Assembly: GCA_031472005.1 (NCBI GenBank)
Contig: PZJY01000007.1
Location: 1,178,001-1,242,000, forward strand
Source of the DNA: Tetracladium setigerum
Taxonomy: Eukaryota > Ascomycota > Leotiomycetes > Helotiales
DNA: 64,000 bases
Direction of reading: 5' to 3'
In this document: positions 33,996-45,460 of the stretch, in pieces
Position numbering within the stretch: position 1 is the stretch's first letter
How the letters are laid out: the number at the start of each line of letters is the position of its first letter
Notes under the pieces: model-generated
What the model was told of the DNA's origin: nothing
Seen by the model: the letters and a program-made list of their open reading frames with translations, nothing else
Databases searched by the model: none
Position numbers and translations under genes: made by a program

Positions 33996-35666
33996 TTATT
34001 CTTGCATCGCCTCATCGCTCGCAGTATGCTTTCCGTCACCCCATAGACCCTCGAGCTTAAACTCCTTAGCCCACTCTGTGACAATCTCCTTCTGATCTCC
34101 CACACCAGCTTCCTCGCCGGGCTTCGTTTCCGGAGCAATAGCCAGAACAGGGGCGTCCATCCATCCCTGGATTCTACCATCTCTCCAATCTGTGATAACT
34201 GTCGTGGCGGCGCTGCTGATGTTTGGCACACCACCTTTGCCTAACCTACCTCTCGCTCTGGCAACTTGGACCAAGAAATCGGTTGTTGGATCTCCATTGC
34301 TAGTGATAAGAGGAGGGAGAGAATAGACTTCCATGAGCTTCTGGACCATTTCTTTGGAGGCGGAGAGGCGCTTCAGAAGTAGAGAGACGGCTGGAACAGG
34401 ATCTTCAATCATCTTTGGCGGGACAGCATTCAAGAGGACAAGACGGGCTTGTTCTTCCTTCTTGGAAGCTTTCGATCCATCGCCGGCAGAAGGGAAGACG
34501 ATACCAGGGGAATCGAGAAGTTTGAGCTTGCTATCAATCTTTACCTCACGAAGAGATGTCGTGACACCAGCTTCTGCTCCAACTGGGCATGCAGCACCTG
34601 CACCGCCGAGACGAGATGTGAGTGCGTTAATAACGGAAGATTTACCGACATTAGGGTAACCGATTACACCAACTGAGATTGCACGCTTGAGTTGTTTGGC
34701 TGCGGCGTATGACTTCAGGGCTTTGAAAAGCGTGGCTGATGTGCTTTGCACGGTGAGCTGGCGGTGGTTGAATGTGTGCGCATTTGGAGCTGGACCGGAG
34801 GCACGGAGGGGGATAGTGGGGAAGTAGCGGCGGAGATGGATCAGCCAGTTTTTGAGAACGTTAGCCGGAATGAGATCGATCTTGTTGAGAATGAGAATAA
34901 GACGTTTTCCACCGCTTGCGGCAGCCATGACTTCCCGTTCGACTTCTTTGGATCGGGTGCCTTCTGGGTCGCGAGCATCGAGGACGTAGAGGATGACATC
35001 GGCTTGGTCAACTACTTGCTTGAAGATCTTGTCGAATGCCTTTCTCGAGCCATCTTTTCGTGTGGGCATTCCTGAGACTTCGACACCGGCTTCATCTTCG
35101 GAGGAGGAGCCCTCGGAGTCTTCGTCCATAGAATTACCATCCTCTAGGTCCTCTTCGTATTGCTGTGCAGCTGCTCTGGCGCTGGCGAGAAGAGCAGCCA
35201 TTGGGTTCGCATCTTCGTCCATGTCCTCATCCATGTCTTCGTCCATGAAATCTTCCTCATCTACGCCCTCCATTCTAGCCTCGATCTCTGCATCAATCTG
35301 CTCGCCAGTCTTCTCCCCAGTCTTGGTCGCCTTGGCTTCCTTCGCATCTGCCTTCCTCTTAGCAGCTTCATCGGCCTTTCTCCTCCTGCCCTCCTCAATC
35401 TCTGCTAGAATCTTGTCTTTGTATGGGAAAAGGTTGGGAATTCCGGGATCCTTGTTCAGTCGGGAGCGCCATTCTGGGTTTGCCTTCGCTTGCTTGCGAG
35501 CTTTCTTTTGCTTTGCAGAAGAGGCTTTGGCGATTTTGTGTCGCAAGCGCACGGGTTGGCGCTTGCTGGTGGGCTCTGCAGGAATAAATCAGTAAGTTGG
35601 TTTGGCGGATCAGACTAGATCAAGTATCAGATTCGTCCACTCACTTCCTGGTTTATTTCCGGCCAT
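33996..35666 (-). CDS. NUG1: Nucleolar/nuclear GTPase NUG1 (nucleostemin family)
   Basis: Circularly permuted GTPase needed for late assembly and nuclear export of the 60S ribosomal subunit. A 22-nt first exon (35666-35645, MAGNKPG) joins the main exon 35575-33996; 533 residues, no frame break. Basic N-terminal region (PVRLRHKIAKAS, then a Lys-rich coiled segment), then an acidic linker with three tandem MDED units. The permuted G motifs follow: G4 NKIDLIP comes before G1 GYPNVGKSSVINAL and G3 DSPGI. A conserved C-terminal block (DFLVQVARARGRLGKGGVPN; VITDWRDGRIQGW) completes it. The first exon was placed by the GTGAGT donor, the TGCAG acceptor and the conserved KPTSKRQPVRLRHK junction. It is divergent from the HAD phosphatase gene. 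Confidence 0.96.
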
Positions 35667-36221
35667 TGTGGTAAATTGTCTGGCAGTTCAGGCGTTGTGG
35701 GATATTTTTCTTATCGTCAAAATAAATTTTGATATCGGTTGACTTTGCGTCTTGGCTGCTTATGTAAGGGACCACGCTAGCCCCGCTCTGGCACCTCCCC
35801 AAGACAAAACGTCCCTCCCTCCCCATGAGCGCTGGGGGAGTTGAGTATTAATTATACTCGAACAGTGAAAGCATTCATTTCTCCCAACCGCAGTATCTTA
35901 AGAACATAGCCTGGTGAGGCTCCGTTCAAAAACATCACATCTACAATACATACCCTTTTAGTTTATATTATTAAAAATCACCCATCCGGAATAGGAAACT
36001 CCGTCAGCGGGTGGTGCGGTGCGGATCACCAGAAGTTTTTGTTGCAAGTCGCACCGCTCGAGGCCAACTCGACCTCTCGGGGGCTCCGCTTATTCCACCA
36101 CCACATTTGGGCCTATAACTCCTCGACCCCACCACCGTTTTGCATCCGACAACTTTTGTTTTATTTTCCTCAACCCTCACAATACATCTCTCTATTCCGT
36201 TTATCTTCATTACTTTGCAAA
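35667..36221. promoter_or_regulatory. Divergent promoter region, NUG1 / HAD phosphatase
   Basis: 555 bp between divergent start codons. Both promoters must lie here. The part before the HAD gene (36130-36215) is pyrimidine-rich. No clear TATA box or repeat noted. Confidence 0.5.
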
Positions 36222-37376
36222 ATGGGCTCCTACACCCCAAATACCTCGAGTGCTGCTCAAAAGGCCTTTTTCAGAGGCTTACTTTTCGATATGGACGGAA
36301 CCATCATAGTCAGTGACCCTTTTTTGCTACAGCATTGCTTGTTTTCGAGGTTCACATTTAGTTTCTGGATATCTTTACCATCATCTCTACTCTTCTAGTG
36401 AACTTTCTCTATTCTTTAGCCTTCACACCTTGGTGTATCTTGATGCTTCTCCTTGTTATTATATCTTGCTGACGTTTTCGATTCAGGATTCAACAGATGC
36501 AGTGGTGAAGCACTGGAGCACGTAGGTCCAATCACTTGAATATCCTACACCACACCTTTTGACCAGGTCACAGTATCGGCAAAGAAATCGGAGTTGACCC
36601 AGCCGTCATTCTCGCTACGTCTCACGGAAGACGTTCGATAGATGTCCTCAAACTTCTCAGCCCAGAGAAGGCAAACTGGGAATGTAAGACATATCCTTTT
36701 CAGTTATTTAATTTACTTTTTCCACATACATCATGATCACACCCCTCAGAAAACATGGTCATCTGCTCCTCCTTCAGCTCCTCTTTTCTATATTTCTCAT
36801 GCAGTGAAACCGCACCTTTCCCCCCACTTCAGAAATTTCAGCCTCAATCTAGGGTCTGTTGACATTCGAACCTCGCTTACTTTTACCCTCACAGATATCA
36901 AGCACATGGAAGGTCTCCTCCCTAAACTCTACGGCGACGACGCCGCCGAGATCCCTGGTGCGCGAGACCTTCTCAAAACCCTAGGTGAAGCCCTCGTTCC
37001 CTGGGCAATAGTAACATCCGGCACCACACCACTTGTAACCGGCTGGCTCAAGGTGCTCAACCTCCCCATCCCAGAGTACCTCGTCGTCGCCGAGGACGTG
37101 GTGGATGGGAAGCCAGATCCTACCTGTTACCTAATGGGGAAGGAGAAGTTGGGATTGCATGTTGGTGGTGGAGAAGTTCTGGTTCTTGAGGATTCGCCGG
37201 CGGGGATCCGAGCTGGAAAGGCGGCGGGGTGTAAAGTATTGGGTTTGGTTACTTCACATTCGTTGGAGCAGGTTAGGGAGGCTGAACCGGATTGGATTGT
37301 GAAGGATTTGAGTAGTGTTAGGGTTGTGAGTGCTGGGAAGGAAGGGGTGGAGTTGGAGTTTATTGATCTGCTTTGA
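36222..37376 (+). CDS. HAD-superfamily phosphatase, GPP/DOG-like
   Basis: Haloacid-dehalogenase-type sugar or polyol phosphatase. Yeast relatives hydrolyse glycerol-3-phosphate (Gpp1/2) or 2-deoxyglucose-6-phosphate (Dog1/2). Exons 36222-36308, 36487-36521, 36574-36683, 36895-37376; 237 residues. Motif I LLFDMDGTIIDST, split by intron 1, carries the nucleophile and acid aspartates. Motif II is AIVTSGT. Motif III Lys and IV acidic residues lie in VDGKPDPTCYLMGKEKLG and VLVLEDSPAGIRAGKAAG. All catalytic residues are present. Oddities: intron 1 (178 nt, donor GTCAGT) and intron 3 (211 nt) are long for this window. The exact substrate cannot be read from the sequence. Upstream and divergent is NUG1. 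Confidence 0.92.
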
Positions 37377-38074
37377 GTCTCGGGGATCTGGGTATAGAAT
37401 GGACACATTAGTATAGACAGGCTTAAGAATATAGTGGTGATATTTAAACACCTCTCAATTTCGTGTTCTGTGCCATTTGTGTGGAGAAATGTGTGGGGTG
37501 TATCCGGGACCAAGGGTCATTTTCTGCCAAAATAGATTTGACTACTCTACCCCTTGTGATTACAGCTCTTTATGTTACAAAGGAAGCCCGTAACTCGAAA
37601 CATTTCTTTCGGAATAACCGTTGCTTGGAACAACGTGATATGCATGTAGTGCTTGGAAATGTTGCCTTCGCCGTTCTTGAAAACGAAGCCAGCTAGCACA
37701 CTTGTACACCCACCACCAAATGGGTGCAGTAAACTAAATCACGTTTTCATTCTCATCATCCAAGAGTAAGAATGCTTTGAACATTCTCCGAACATCTGGA
37801 TTCTTCTGTGAAGTCATACTTTTGGTCTGACAGTGATTTCAACAAAGCAAAAATCCCTCCTCTCTTGACCCAAGAATTCGAGAAATGGCCATTATCATTA
37901 CGATTAAACTGTTGATAGAAATCAAAGTAACAAAAAGTCAATATTCCGCATTACACAAAAGGAAGAGCTCCTTGAAAGAACAATCTCGCAAGACCAATCT
38001 TTTTTTACATTGGTCGTCAACGCGAAAGATACACCACCAATGCTCAAGCTGGCCTGGAGGTTCTCGCCGCATGC
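37377..38074. other. Convergent 3' intergenic region
   Basis: 698 bp between the HAD gene (+) and the membrane-protein gene (-). A/T-rich, short frames only, no gene or repeat recognised. Confidence 0.5.
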
Positions 38075-39010
38075 TTAAGTGAGCCATGCGCGAAATACAG
38101 CACTAGCGAACGGAACAATGGCGTGAATAGCTGAGATTGGACCAATATTCGTTACGCAAAAGTCGGTCCCGGCGAAGGCAATCCACTCTGTGATCAAGAC
38201 TTAGTAATGGATTAAACTCAAACGGATGAGAGCACCTACGAATCCAGAACCACCAGGACAGCCCGAAGATACAAAGGCTCCAAAAAGCCGCACCTGCACT
38301 CCAACCACGATGAAGACTCCGGTGTCCTGGCCAAAAAAAGGTAACAAACACCAATACTTCAACACCCACCACAGACATGTAGCCCACCAATGCAGCCCAG
38401 AAGAGAAGATAGGTCACGCCATCTGAGCTGCCAAATGCGAGCACCCGGTCTGCATCGAGGCAGTCGGTTCCGAGTGATGCTACCAGGAACCATGCCAGGA
38501 TGGGCAGACTTAGCAGGCTCAGAAGACCCTCTGCAAAGAAAGCGTCGGCGGCGGCTCGCTTGAAGTTCTTCCCAAAGCATGCGTAGAAGAAAATAACAGC
38601 CCATTGCATGCGTGGACGAAGTGCCAGAGTAACGCCAGATTTCCAAAGGCAGCATCGTAGCCTCCAGCTCGGATAAGCGCCGCTGTTGCCAAAGCCTGAA
38701 CAATAAGAAGCAGTGCAGTGCAAAGTCCTGACCAGGGCTGCCACGGGTCCTTGTGATCCTTTTGTTCTCCAAAGAATTTGATTCGGTTCTGGAACTGGAG
38801 TCTAGAGAAGAGGATGCTAGATGCGAAGACTATGAAGTTCGATAAGATGAGTGGGACGAGGAGAAGCGCTGGAGGGGAACAGGATTCGCGGGAGTAAGAT
38901 CCCTCAAAGCCAGCAGGTGTGCAAACGGTGGCTGCAACAGCTTTCGAGTAGAGAAGGAGGATGGCCAGGACAGTCCAGGACATCCGACTTGTATTCCTGG
39001 GAATGTCCAT
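38075..39010 (-). CDS. Uncharacterised secretory-pathway multi-span membrane protein
   Basis: Two exons, 39010-38240 and 38187-38075; about 294 residues. It starts MDIPRNTSRMSWTVLAIL, a good signal peptide with cleavage likely after …KAVAA. A short Cys-containing luminal segment (TVCTPAGFEGSYSRESC) follows. About six hydrophobic spans come next, including LLLVPLILSNFIVFASSI, TALLLIVQALATAALIRA, WAVIFFYACFG, LLSLPILAWFLVASLG and YLLFWAALVGYMSVVGVEV. The end is …VTNIGPISAIHAIVPFAS…AWLT. No family recognised. Oddity: one base is missing near 38608-38620 (between …LALLWHFV and MQWAVIFFY). Adding one makes both exons and the intron phase agree exactly. The intron was placed by GTAGGT, a TACTAAG branch and ATCACAG. 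Confidence 0.75.
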
Positions 39011-40056
39011 AGTTAATCATCAAGAATACTAGCCGTTAGAACTTTCCTGGGCGTCCAGAATATGCCAGAGCAGAAAGTGGCTCCTTTATAAAAGTACTTC
39101 CAATACACCCCATGCATTTCTACTTCACTGAAGTCTCTCATGAGCGGTTGGGATCCCTTCTTGCTCCCAGGGTTTGCCAAACAATTCTATTGTGATTTGC
39201 AGTATTTGGCGATTTCGAAGGGAAGAGCCATAGGAAATATTGAAGATCTCCAATAAAGTGCGTTCAGCTTTGGCGCCTTGCTTGTAAAACGCCAATGAGC
39301 AATCTTGGTGGCAAAAAGGTGGAAATTTGTGTCACTTTTAACCCACCACAAAAATTGTGGCATGATTCGCTCTGGACTTTTCCAGGCGCCAAATTTCCAA
39401 AAGAATAAATGTCCCCAGACTCAGCTGAGGCGGTGGGATGAGGGGAAACTGTCGTTTGGAAGAAGTGCCGTTCGAGATACTTGGCAATTCGGACACTTCG
39501 CTGCAACTTGAGGATTGTAGTAGTCGTTGATGTGCTTGAGCTCGTGCACTGTGCCACTTTGACGCTGTTATAAAATTTGCTGACATTGAGACAGGAGATG
39601 AAAATGAAAGTGAATATGAAGAAGTGCTTCGCACCAGAAATCAATAATAGCCCGACTTTCCTTCGCCTCTTCCCGATTCATTACGAAATGTCAGCAGCAA
39701 TGAAGAACTCTGAAGGACCTCCTTCCAGAATCTAGCGATGTATATCAACCCCTCCTTTCTCCCTTAAGTATGACATTCTCAACTTGGCGAACGTATCAAC
39801 CAACGTAGGGACGAGGGAGTCAAATTGTTCGAAGCCGACCAGGAATGACTTTCATAGTTCTGGATTCGCTTATCCTCCTCCCTCGTTCCCAAAAGCCAAC
39901 AAGATGGATGGATATTCGCAAATCAGCATCAAGTGCATCATGCAAAAGATGTGAGAATTCGATCTTAAAGGTCCTCCTATTGTATGCGCTGGCGAGTCTG
40001 CCTTCCTTTTTCAAAGTTGAGAAGAATTACCAATCCCTTACAAACACTTGTTCGAT

Positions 40057-40076
40057 GCATGGCATGGCATGGCATG
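40057..40076. repeat. (GCATG)4 tandem repeat
   Basis: Four perfect, adjacent copies of the 5-base unit GCATG, in intergenic sequence. Confidence 0.9.
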
Positions 40077-40419
40077 AATGGGACTTTTCCAGAATGCATC
40101 GCAATATTACTATTTACTGTATAGGAAGCCTCGAGGTACGAAGGGAAAAGAGACTTGACCAACTTTTGCCAACTCTTTCGCCTCAAACACAATGGAATAC
40201 CTAGCATCCTCACCAAAATCATAACATGGTAAACAAACAATCGCAAATAAAAAAAGGACATCAAATTCATGAACGTATCTCAAAACACTAATCACCGAAT
40301 CTAAATGTAGAAAAGAAAGAAAACCCGACCACCACGCAGCTAGCTTACTTAGGAGCGACCCAAAACCGAAGGGAAAGAAACATCTTCCATACCCCCTCCT
40401 CAACTCACGCATCGGAACT

Positions 40420-40451
40420 TTTCTCTCTCTCTCTCCCTCTCTTTCTCTTTG
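40420..40451. repeat. CT-rich microsatellite
   Basis: A pyrimidine tract made mostly of CT dinucleotides with interruptions. Such tracts often lie near fungal transcription starts, but no downstream gene on the plus strand is recognised. Confidence 0.8.
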
Positions 40452-41300
40452 TTTAAAAAAAGAAACCTACCAAACTGTATGTACCATACCAGGCTCTCAG
40501 CATGCATTGCATGAAGAAAATCTCCCCTTTCTTCCCCTCCCGTGTGCATAAATCTTATGACCCCGTTCGTTACGTTCGGGCAATTTTCGTAACTTTTTGG
40601 GGTTTTTTCTTGGTTTGGATGGGAAGGCGGCTGCACTTCGCCACACCCAAAATAATCTCCATTCTCACAACCACCCAAGGGCCCAGCTCGTCCACCCCGC
40701 ACTCACCGCCGAAGAAATTCGCGACAGAGGTATACAGGAACGAGTACTATACATGAACATTGCAACGGTGGTAGGTCACTTGGAACCAGTAGGGCTGAGG
40801 GTTAATTCGGTTTATTAATGGATATGTACTGTAGGACAAGGGGATGTCCAGCAGGTAGGTACATACTGTAAAAAAGCATGGAAGAGAAGGAGCTCATTCA
40901 TCATTGTGCATTTGCATGCAGTACCATGTATACAGTACAGTACTTCTTGGGTGAGGAGGTATGAGTGAGTGCAACACACTTGTTGAGAACCTTTTTGAAA
41001 GGTAAATTCGAGATGATAGGGGAATGCGGTAATAATCAAGGAATCAATGAGGGAAGAAGGGAGGGAGTGAGGAGGAGACGGTGAACAGCCGCTACTGGAT
41101 GACCCCCCCATTATCATCACTGTTATTACTATTTCATTATTCTACCATCTCATCTCACGTCATATCATCCTGTACACTTGTACTGTACACTTGTACTGTA
41201 CAGTAGTACTATCTATCCCACAGCACAGACAGTATCACATCTCTCGTACCGTACTCCTCGCTCCCAAAATTCGGTAGCGAAGGAATATTGAATCCGGATT

Positions 41301-41330
41301 GAATTGAATTGAATTCAATTGAATTGAAGA
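41301..41330. repeat. (TTGAA)n repeat with central EcoRI-type palindrome
   Basis: Six pentamer units of TTGAA/TTCAA pattern; a perfect 14-base palindrome centred on GAATTC lies at 41309-41322. Confidence 0.85.
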
Positions 41331-41476
41331 CGAAGACGAACGCACCCCAGGCCGGCCCGCCCTGACAGCTGTCAAAAAAAGCCATCGTTCGTCTTTTGTG
41401 GGAAACCTGACTGAGGCTGAAGGCTGGATTCAAATGAACAACACCTGAATTGGCAAGCAAGTCGCAAACCCCCACT

Positions 41477-41508
41477 ACTCACTCACTCACTCACTCACTC
41501 ACTCACTC
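41477..41508. repeat. (ACTC)8 microsatellite
   Basis: Eight perfect tandem copies of ACTC, intergenic. Confidence 0.95.
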
Positions 41509-42519
41509 TTCTCTCCACCAGCAATTGACCCCACGAGGTTTAATCATTTAAAGTTCGAATTTGCCAAGGCAAGGTGTTCCTCGAGGCTTTCTCTCTCCCC
41601 GTCTCCGATCTCTCGCCTCCTCCTGACAAATTGAAAGAAATTAAAATGAAAAAGACGAAAAAAAAAGAGAGAGAGAAAGAGGCTTGAGCGCTCGCTCGTT
41701 CGATAGAGAGATAGGGTAGTGGTCCCTTGGTGGATGAAGGACAAGGGGGATGGATGCAGATGGATCATCGGAGCCTCGGAGTAGTTGTGAGAGGGGAGCG
41801 AGGCGAGGGGAGAGGGGGTCAGAGGGTCAGAGGGGTACCAAAATCTCAAGGGTCACAACCATCTTCAAGAACCCTTGAAAGTGGATTGATATCAAGCCAT
41901 TATGAAGTGGAGGAGGGAGGGTATTTGCTATTTCTTCACAAGAAATACCCTCCCTCTCTCCGCTACTCCCGGCTCGTAGATCTTCCTCTGGGATTCTCGG
42001 TTTTTCGCGCTTCTTGTGGTTTGTTTGCAACGTTGCTGGGTGAGAGTTTGACAGGCTTGGCAATTTGTTTCAACGCTTGTTTCATCCAAACTTCTGATCG
42101 GATCTGAACGAACGACAGAGCCGCATCCTCCTCCTTGGGCCATTCTGCCGGTGATGGAAAGTGGGGTTTTGTTGGTTTCAGATCTATATTACTGTATTCC
42201 AGGACGCTGAAATAATATATCTATGATTCTTTGGTGAGATGAGATTAATCGCGTGGCTGGAAAGTCCTGTTTATCTTTGTTTCATCCGCATCCTGTGCTC
42301 GCTTTTCGGGTAATTAATCTTTCCAGGCGAGAGAGAGTGGATTGTAAACAAAAGGTCATGTCTCACCGAAAGTTTGTCTCCCCTGGACGGATATCTTGAT
42401 CTGTTTGTTCGTGGAATAGAATAAGAGCGTCGTATTTTAACCTTCCTTCCTCAATGTGATACACAAACAATCTATCCCATCATGAGAGCCACGCTACTAT
42501 TCCCCGTTCATCTGCCAAC

Positions 42520-44381
42520 TTAGACCTCATTACTTGGATACTCCACCTTGGTGGTAGTATTGAACTCCTCCTTAATACTCCTCATACTCACGAACCTCGT
42601 CAAGAGATTCATACTGCCGGCCTTGTCGTTCGTCCCACTTGCTCTTGCGCCTCCAAATGGCTGTTGACCCACAACAGCACCAGTGCTCTTGCAATTGATA
42701 TAGAAATTACCTGCCGAGTTCCTGAGCGCCTCCTCAGCGTACCGAACTGCAGCACGATCGGTAGCGAAGATGGATCCGGTGAGACCATATTCGGAAGTCG
42801 TGTCCACGAGCTTACAGATGGACTCAAAGGCCTCAACGGGCGATGTCGTATCGTCGTAAACGTGGATGGTGAGGATTGGACCGAAAAGCTCGGTGGAAAG
42901 GAGTTTGTGTTCGGGGTTGGTGGTGGCGTAAATTGTTGGGTGGATATAGAAACCAGTGGAACTGTCGTGTTTACCACCTACCAACAGCTCAAGATCTTTG
43001 TCATTCTTGGCCTCATCAATGACACCAGAGAGCTTCTTGAACGAAGCAGCATGGATGACTGGACCAATGAAGTTCTTGTAATCAGTTGGGCCTCCAATTG
43101 AAAGTGCCGAAGTTTCGGCGACAACCTTCTCTTTGAACTGAGGCCATAGTGACCTGGGAACGTATACTCGGGAAGTGGCACTGCATTTTTGTCCTTGGTA
43201 TTCAAAGGCGCCACGAACAGTTTGAATAGCAGCGTTTTCGACGTCAGCAGAAGAGTGGATGAGATGGAAGTTCTTTCCTCCAGTCTCTCCCACAATTCTT
43301 GGGTAACCTTGATATCTGCCCTCTGCAACACCGGTTGCAATTGAGCCATACAACTTCCGGAAAACCGCCGTGCTGCCAGTATAGTGCAGACACGCCAGCT
43401 TCTTGTGTGCCAGCACAACCTTTGTAACCTCTTCCGGATTTCCAGGAACGAACTGGATGACGTTCTTGGGTAGACCAGCCTCAAGAAGGATATTGTAAAG
43501 CAGCCAGTTGGATGCAATGGCCGAGTCGGAAGGCTTCCAAACGACAACATTGCCCATCAAGGCTGGTGCACCAGGCAGATTGCCAGCAATAGCAGTGAAG
43601 TTGAAGGGGGTAACAGCATACACAAAGCCTTCCAGAGGCCGATATTCAACTCTGTTCCACACGCCAGGCGAGTTATGAGCTGGCTGCTGAGCATACAATT
43701 CCTCGGCATACTGAACGTTGAATCTCAAGAAATCAACCAGCTCGGCTGCCGAGTCAATCTCAGCCTGCCATGCATTTTTGCCTTGTCCCAGCATTGTAGC
43801 GGCCATTATGTCATAGCGATATTTTCCAGCAATCAAATCTGCTGCCTTTAAGAATACAGCTGCCCGGTCTGCAAAGGGGAGGGATTCCCACTCGGGCTTT
43901 GCTGCGAGAGCTGCATCGATTGCTGCCGATACGTCGGAGGGAGAGGCATTGGAGTATGAAGCGATTGTGGAGGCATGGTCGGAAGGGTTCTGTTGTTTGG
44001 AGATGGTGGAGGTTTTCAACTGAAGTAGTCAGTACTTATTACGTATGTATACAAGAGATAGTCATCATACCTCTTTGCCTCCGACCACAATGGGTACCTC
44101 GAGAGGCGCCTTCTGCTGGAGGGCCTCGAGAGCAGCATTCAAGCCCTCCCGCTGCGCCGAACCTTTTGCAAAATGATGCTAATGCTGGTCAATGATTGTT
44201 TCGTATCAATTGATATATCATGACTTACGTTGGGCTCGTTGGAGACCTTGGGGATCTTGAAAGAAGCGATGGTCGACATGTTGAAGCGGCGGGGCGTAAG
44301 GATGGCGGGGTATTTAGATGACGGAGCAGAATGCAAACAACGGTTCAACGGTTGGAAGCTCCTGAGAGATTTAGTAGCCAT
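42520..44381 (-). CDS. PUT2: Delta-1-pyrroline-5-carboxylate dehydrogenase, mitochondrial
   Basis: Oxidises pyrroline-5-carboxylate/glutamate semialdehyde to glutamate with NAD+, the last step of proline breakdown (ALDH4 family). Exons 44381-44229, 44178-44071, 44019-42520; 586 residues. The N-terminus MATKSLRSFQPLNRCLHSA is rich in Arg/Ser and lacks acids, a typical mitochondrial presequence. A second in-frame Met (M35, MSTIASFKIPKV) lies just after it. The ALDH fold shows VTPFNFTAIAGNLPGAPAL, NAD-site VVWKPSDSA, the catalytic Glu in IVGETGGKNFHL and the catalytic Cys in FEYQGQKCSATSR. The C-terminal GNFYINCKSTGAVVGQQPFGG and FGGARASGTNDKAG blocks follow. No frame break in 1.5 kb of exon 3. 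The promoter carries a triple CTACGTGA repeat. Confidence 0.97.
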
Positions 44382-45460
44382 GAGAACACGGTTTTGCAAA
44401 GGGGAACAAGACAACGACAATCTAAAGCAAGCAGGTGTTCTAACAGCAGAGCGTACCTCGACTCCTTTTATATACAAATCTGCGTTGTTGCTGAGATGGA
44501 GATGGGGAGTGTGTTGTGGAGAGAGTGCTGCCGCCATGACATCTGAAATGGTGTTTAAGCTCACCAGCCCTTCGCTTACGTGCGGCATTGGGGGGAAAAG
44601 TGGGATTTCTCCATCCATTCTCCCCATCATTCTCTTCATCATTCTCTCCTTTGCCTCGTTCGTTCTGGTGGTCTCCAGCTCGCTCCAATAACCCGTGCCG
44701 CCGCCTACTCATACAGTAGGTAGGTCCCTACTACGTGACTACGTGACTACGTGACTTACAGCCTACCTCTCCTTTCTCTCGCCCTCTCCTACATCGGAGT
44801 TGCACGGCTAGGTACCTAGCTGCTCTTATCCATTCTTATGAATCGTTCGATGCATCATCATCCCATCCATGTGTGTATAGGCCGACAGTAAGCTCACAGA
44901 GAATATTGTAAGATTGACTACACACACACACTCAGGCAAACAAAGAGAATTGCGGATCTAAAAGTGGCCGAAGACCGTCGTTTTCATTATTCGCCTCCTG
45001 TTGTAGACGTGCTATACATATTCCGAAGAAGACCAAAACCTCGTTTTGTCTCGTCCCCATCTTCTGGTTGTTTCGTCAACATCTGACAAAGTAAATACAA
45101 TGATGCGCTTCTACAGACAGGTCGCCTCATGAAAGATTGTACCGCTGCTGACCAAAGCACACAACAATCGACAAGGTCCCTCCCAATTGCGCCGGCCCCG
45201 AAAAAGAAAGGCTTCAAAATTTCAAAAGGTTTTCCTCCTCCCTGCGTGTTTCTTTTGGGTATATCTCCCTCTCCCCATTCTTCGTGAACATTAACTGACT
45301 CCATAAGTCTTGGTGATTACATTAAGGAATGGCTCGGTCGCCCGTTTTGGTGATAAAATTCAAACGCTCTACTCATATAAAGGAAATGTTTTTATTGTAC
45401 AGTGCAAGGCAGCGTCTGTGGATGGAAGCAATGAACGCAATGGCCTGCCTCAAATGCCCC
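44382..45460. other. P5C dehydrogenase promoter and homeobox-gene 3' flank
   Basis: 1.1 kb between two minus-strand genes. It holds the (CTACGTGA)3 element at 44731-44754 and a 14-base perfect palindrome (GCTAGGTACCTAGC) at 44807-44820. No gene recognised. Confidence 0.5.
44731..44754. promoter_or_regulatory. (CTACGTGA)3 direct repeat upstream of P5C dehydrogenase
   Basis: Three perfect head-to-tail copies of an 8-base unit with an ACGTG core, about 350 bp upstream of the start codon. ACGTG cores are bound by bZIP and bHLH factors. Regular 8-bp spacing suggests a regulatory array, but a simple microsatellite is possible. Confidence 0.4.

Larger units (their letters stand above)
39011..42519. 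other. 3.5 kb gene-poor region with simple repeats
   Basis: It lies upstream of the membrane-protein gene and downstream of P5C dehydrogenase. It contains several microsatellites (listed separately), many TACTGTA/TACAGTA words at 40827-41205, and long pyrimidine tracts. Open frames here are overlapping, biased and unrecognisable. It could include a promoter, a long untranslated region or a non-coding transcript. Confidence 0.5.

Noticed and set aside
41477..41508. CRISPR-like or telomeric repeat
   Set aside because: It is a plain 4-base microsatellite without spacers and is not a fungal telomere unit.
41727..42107. 126-codon open frame on the plus strand
   Set aside because: Gly/Arg-rich low-complexity start and no domain; probably chance in purine-rich DNA.
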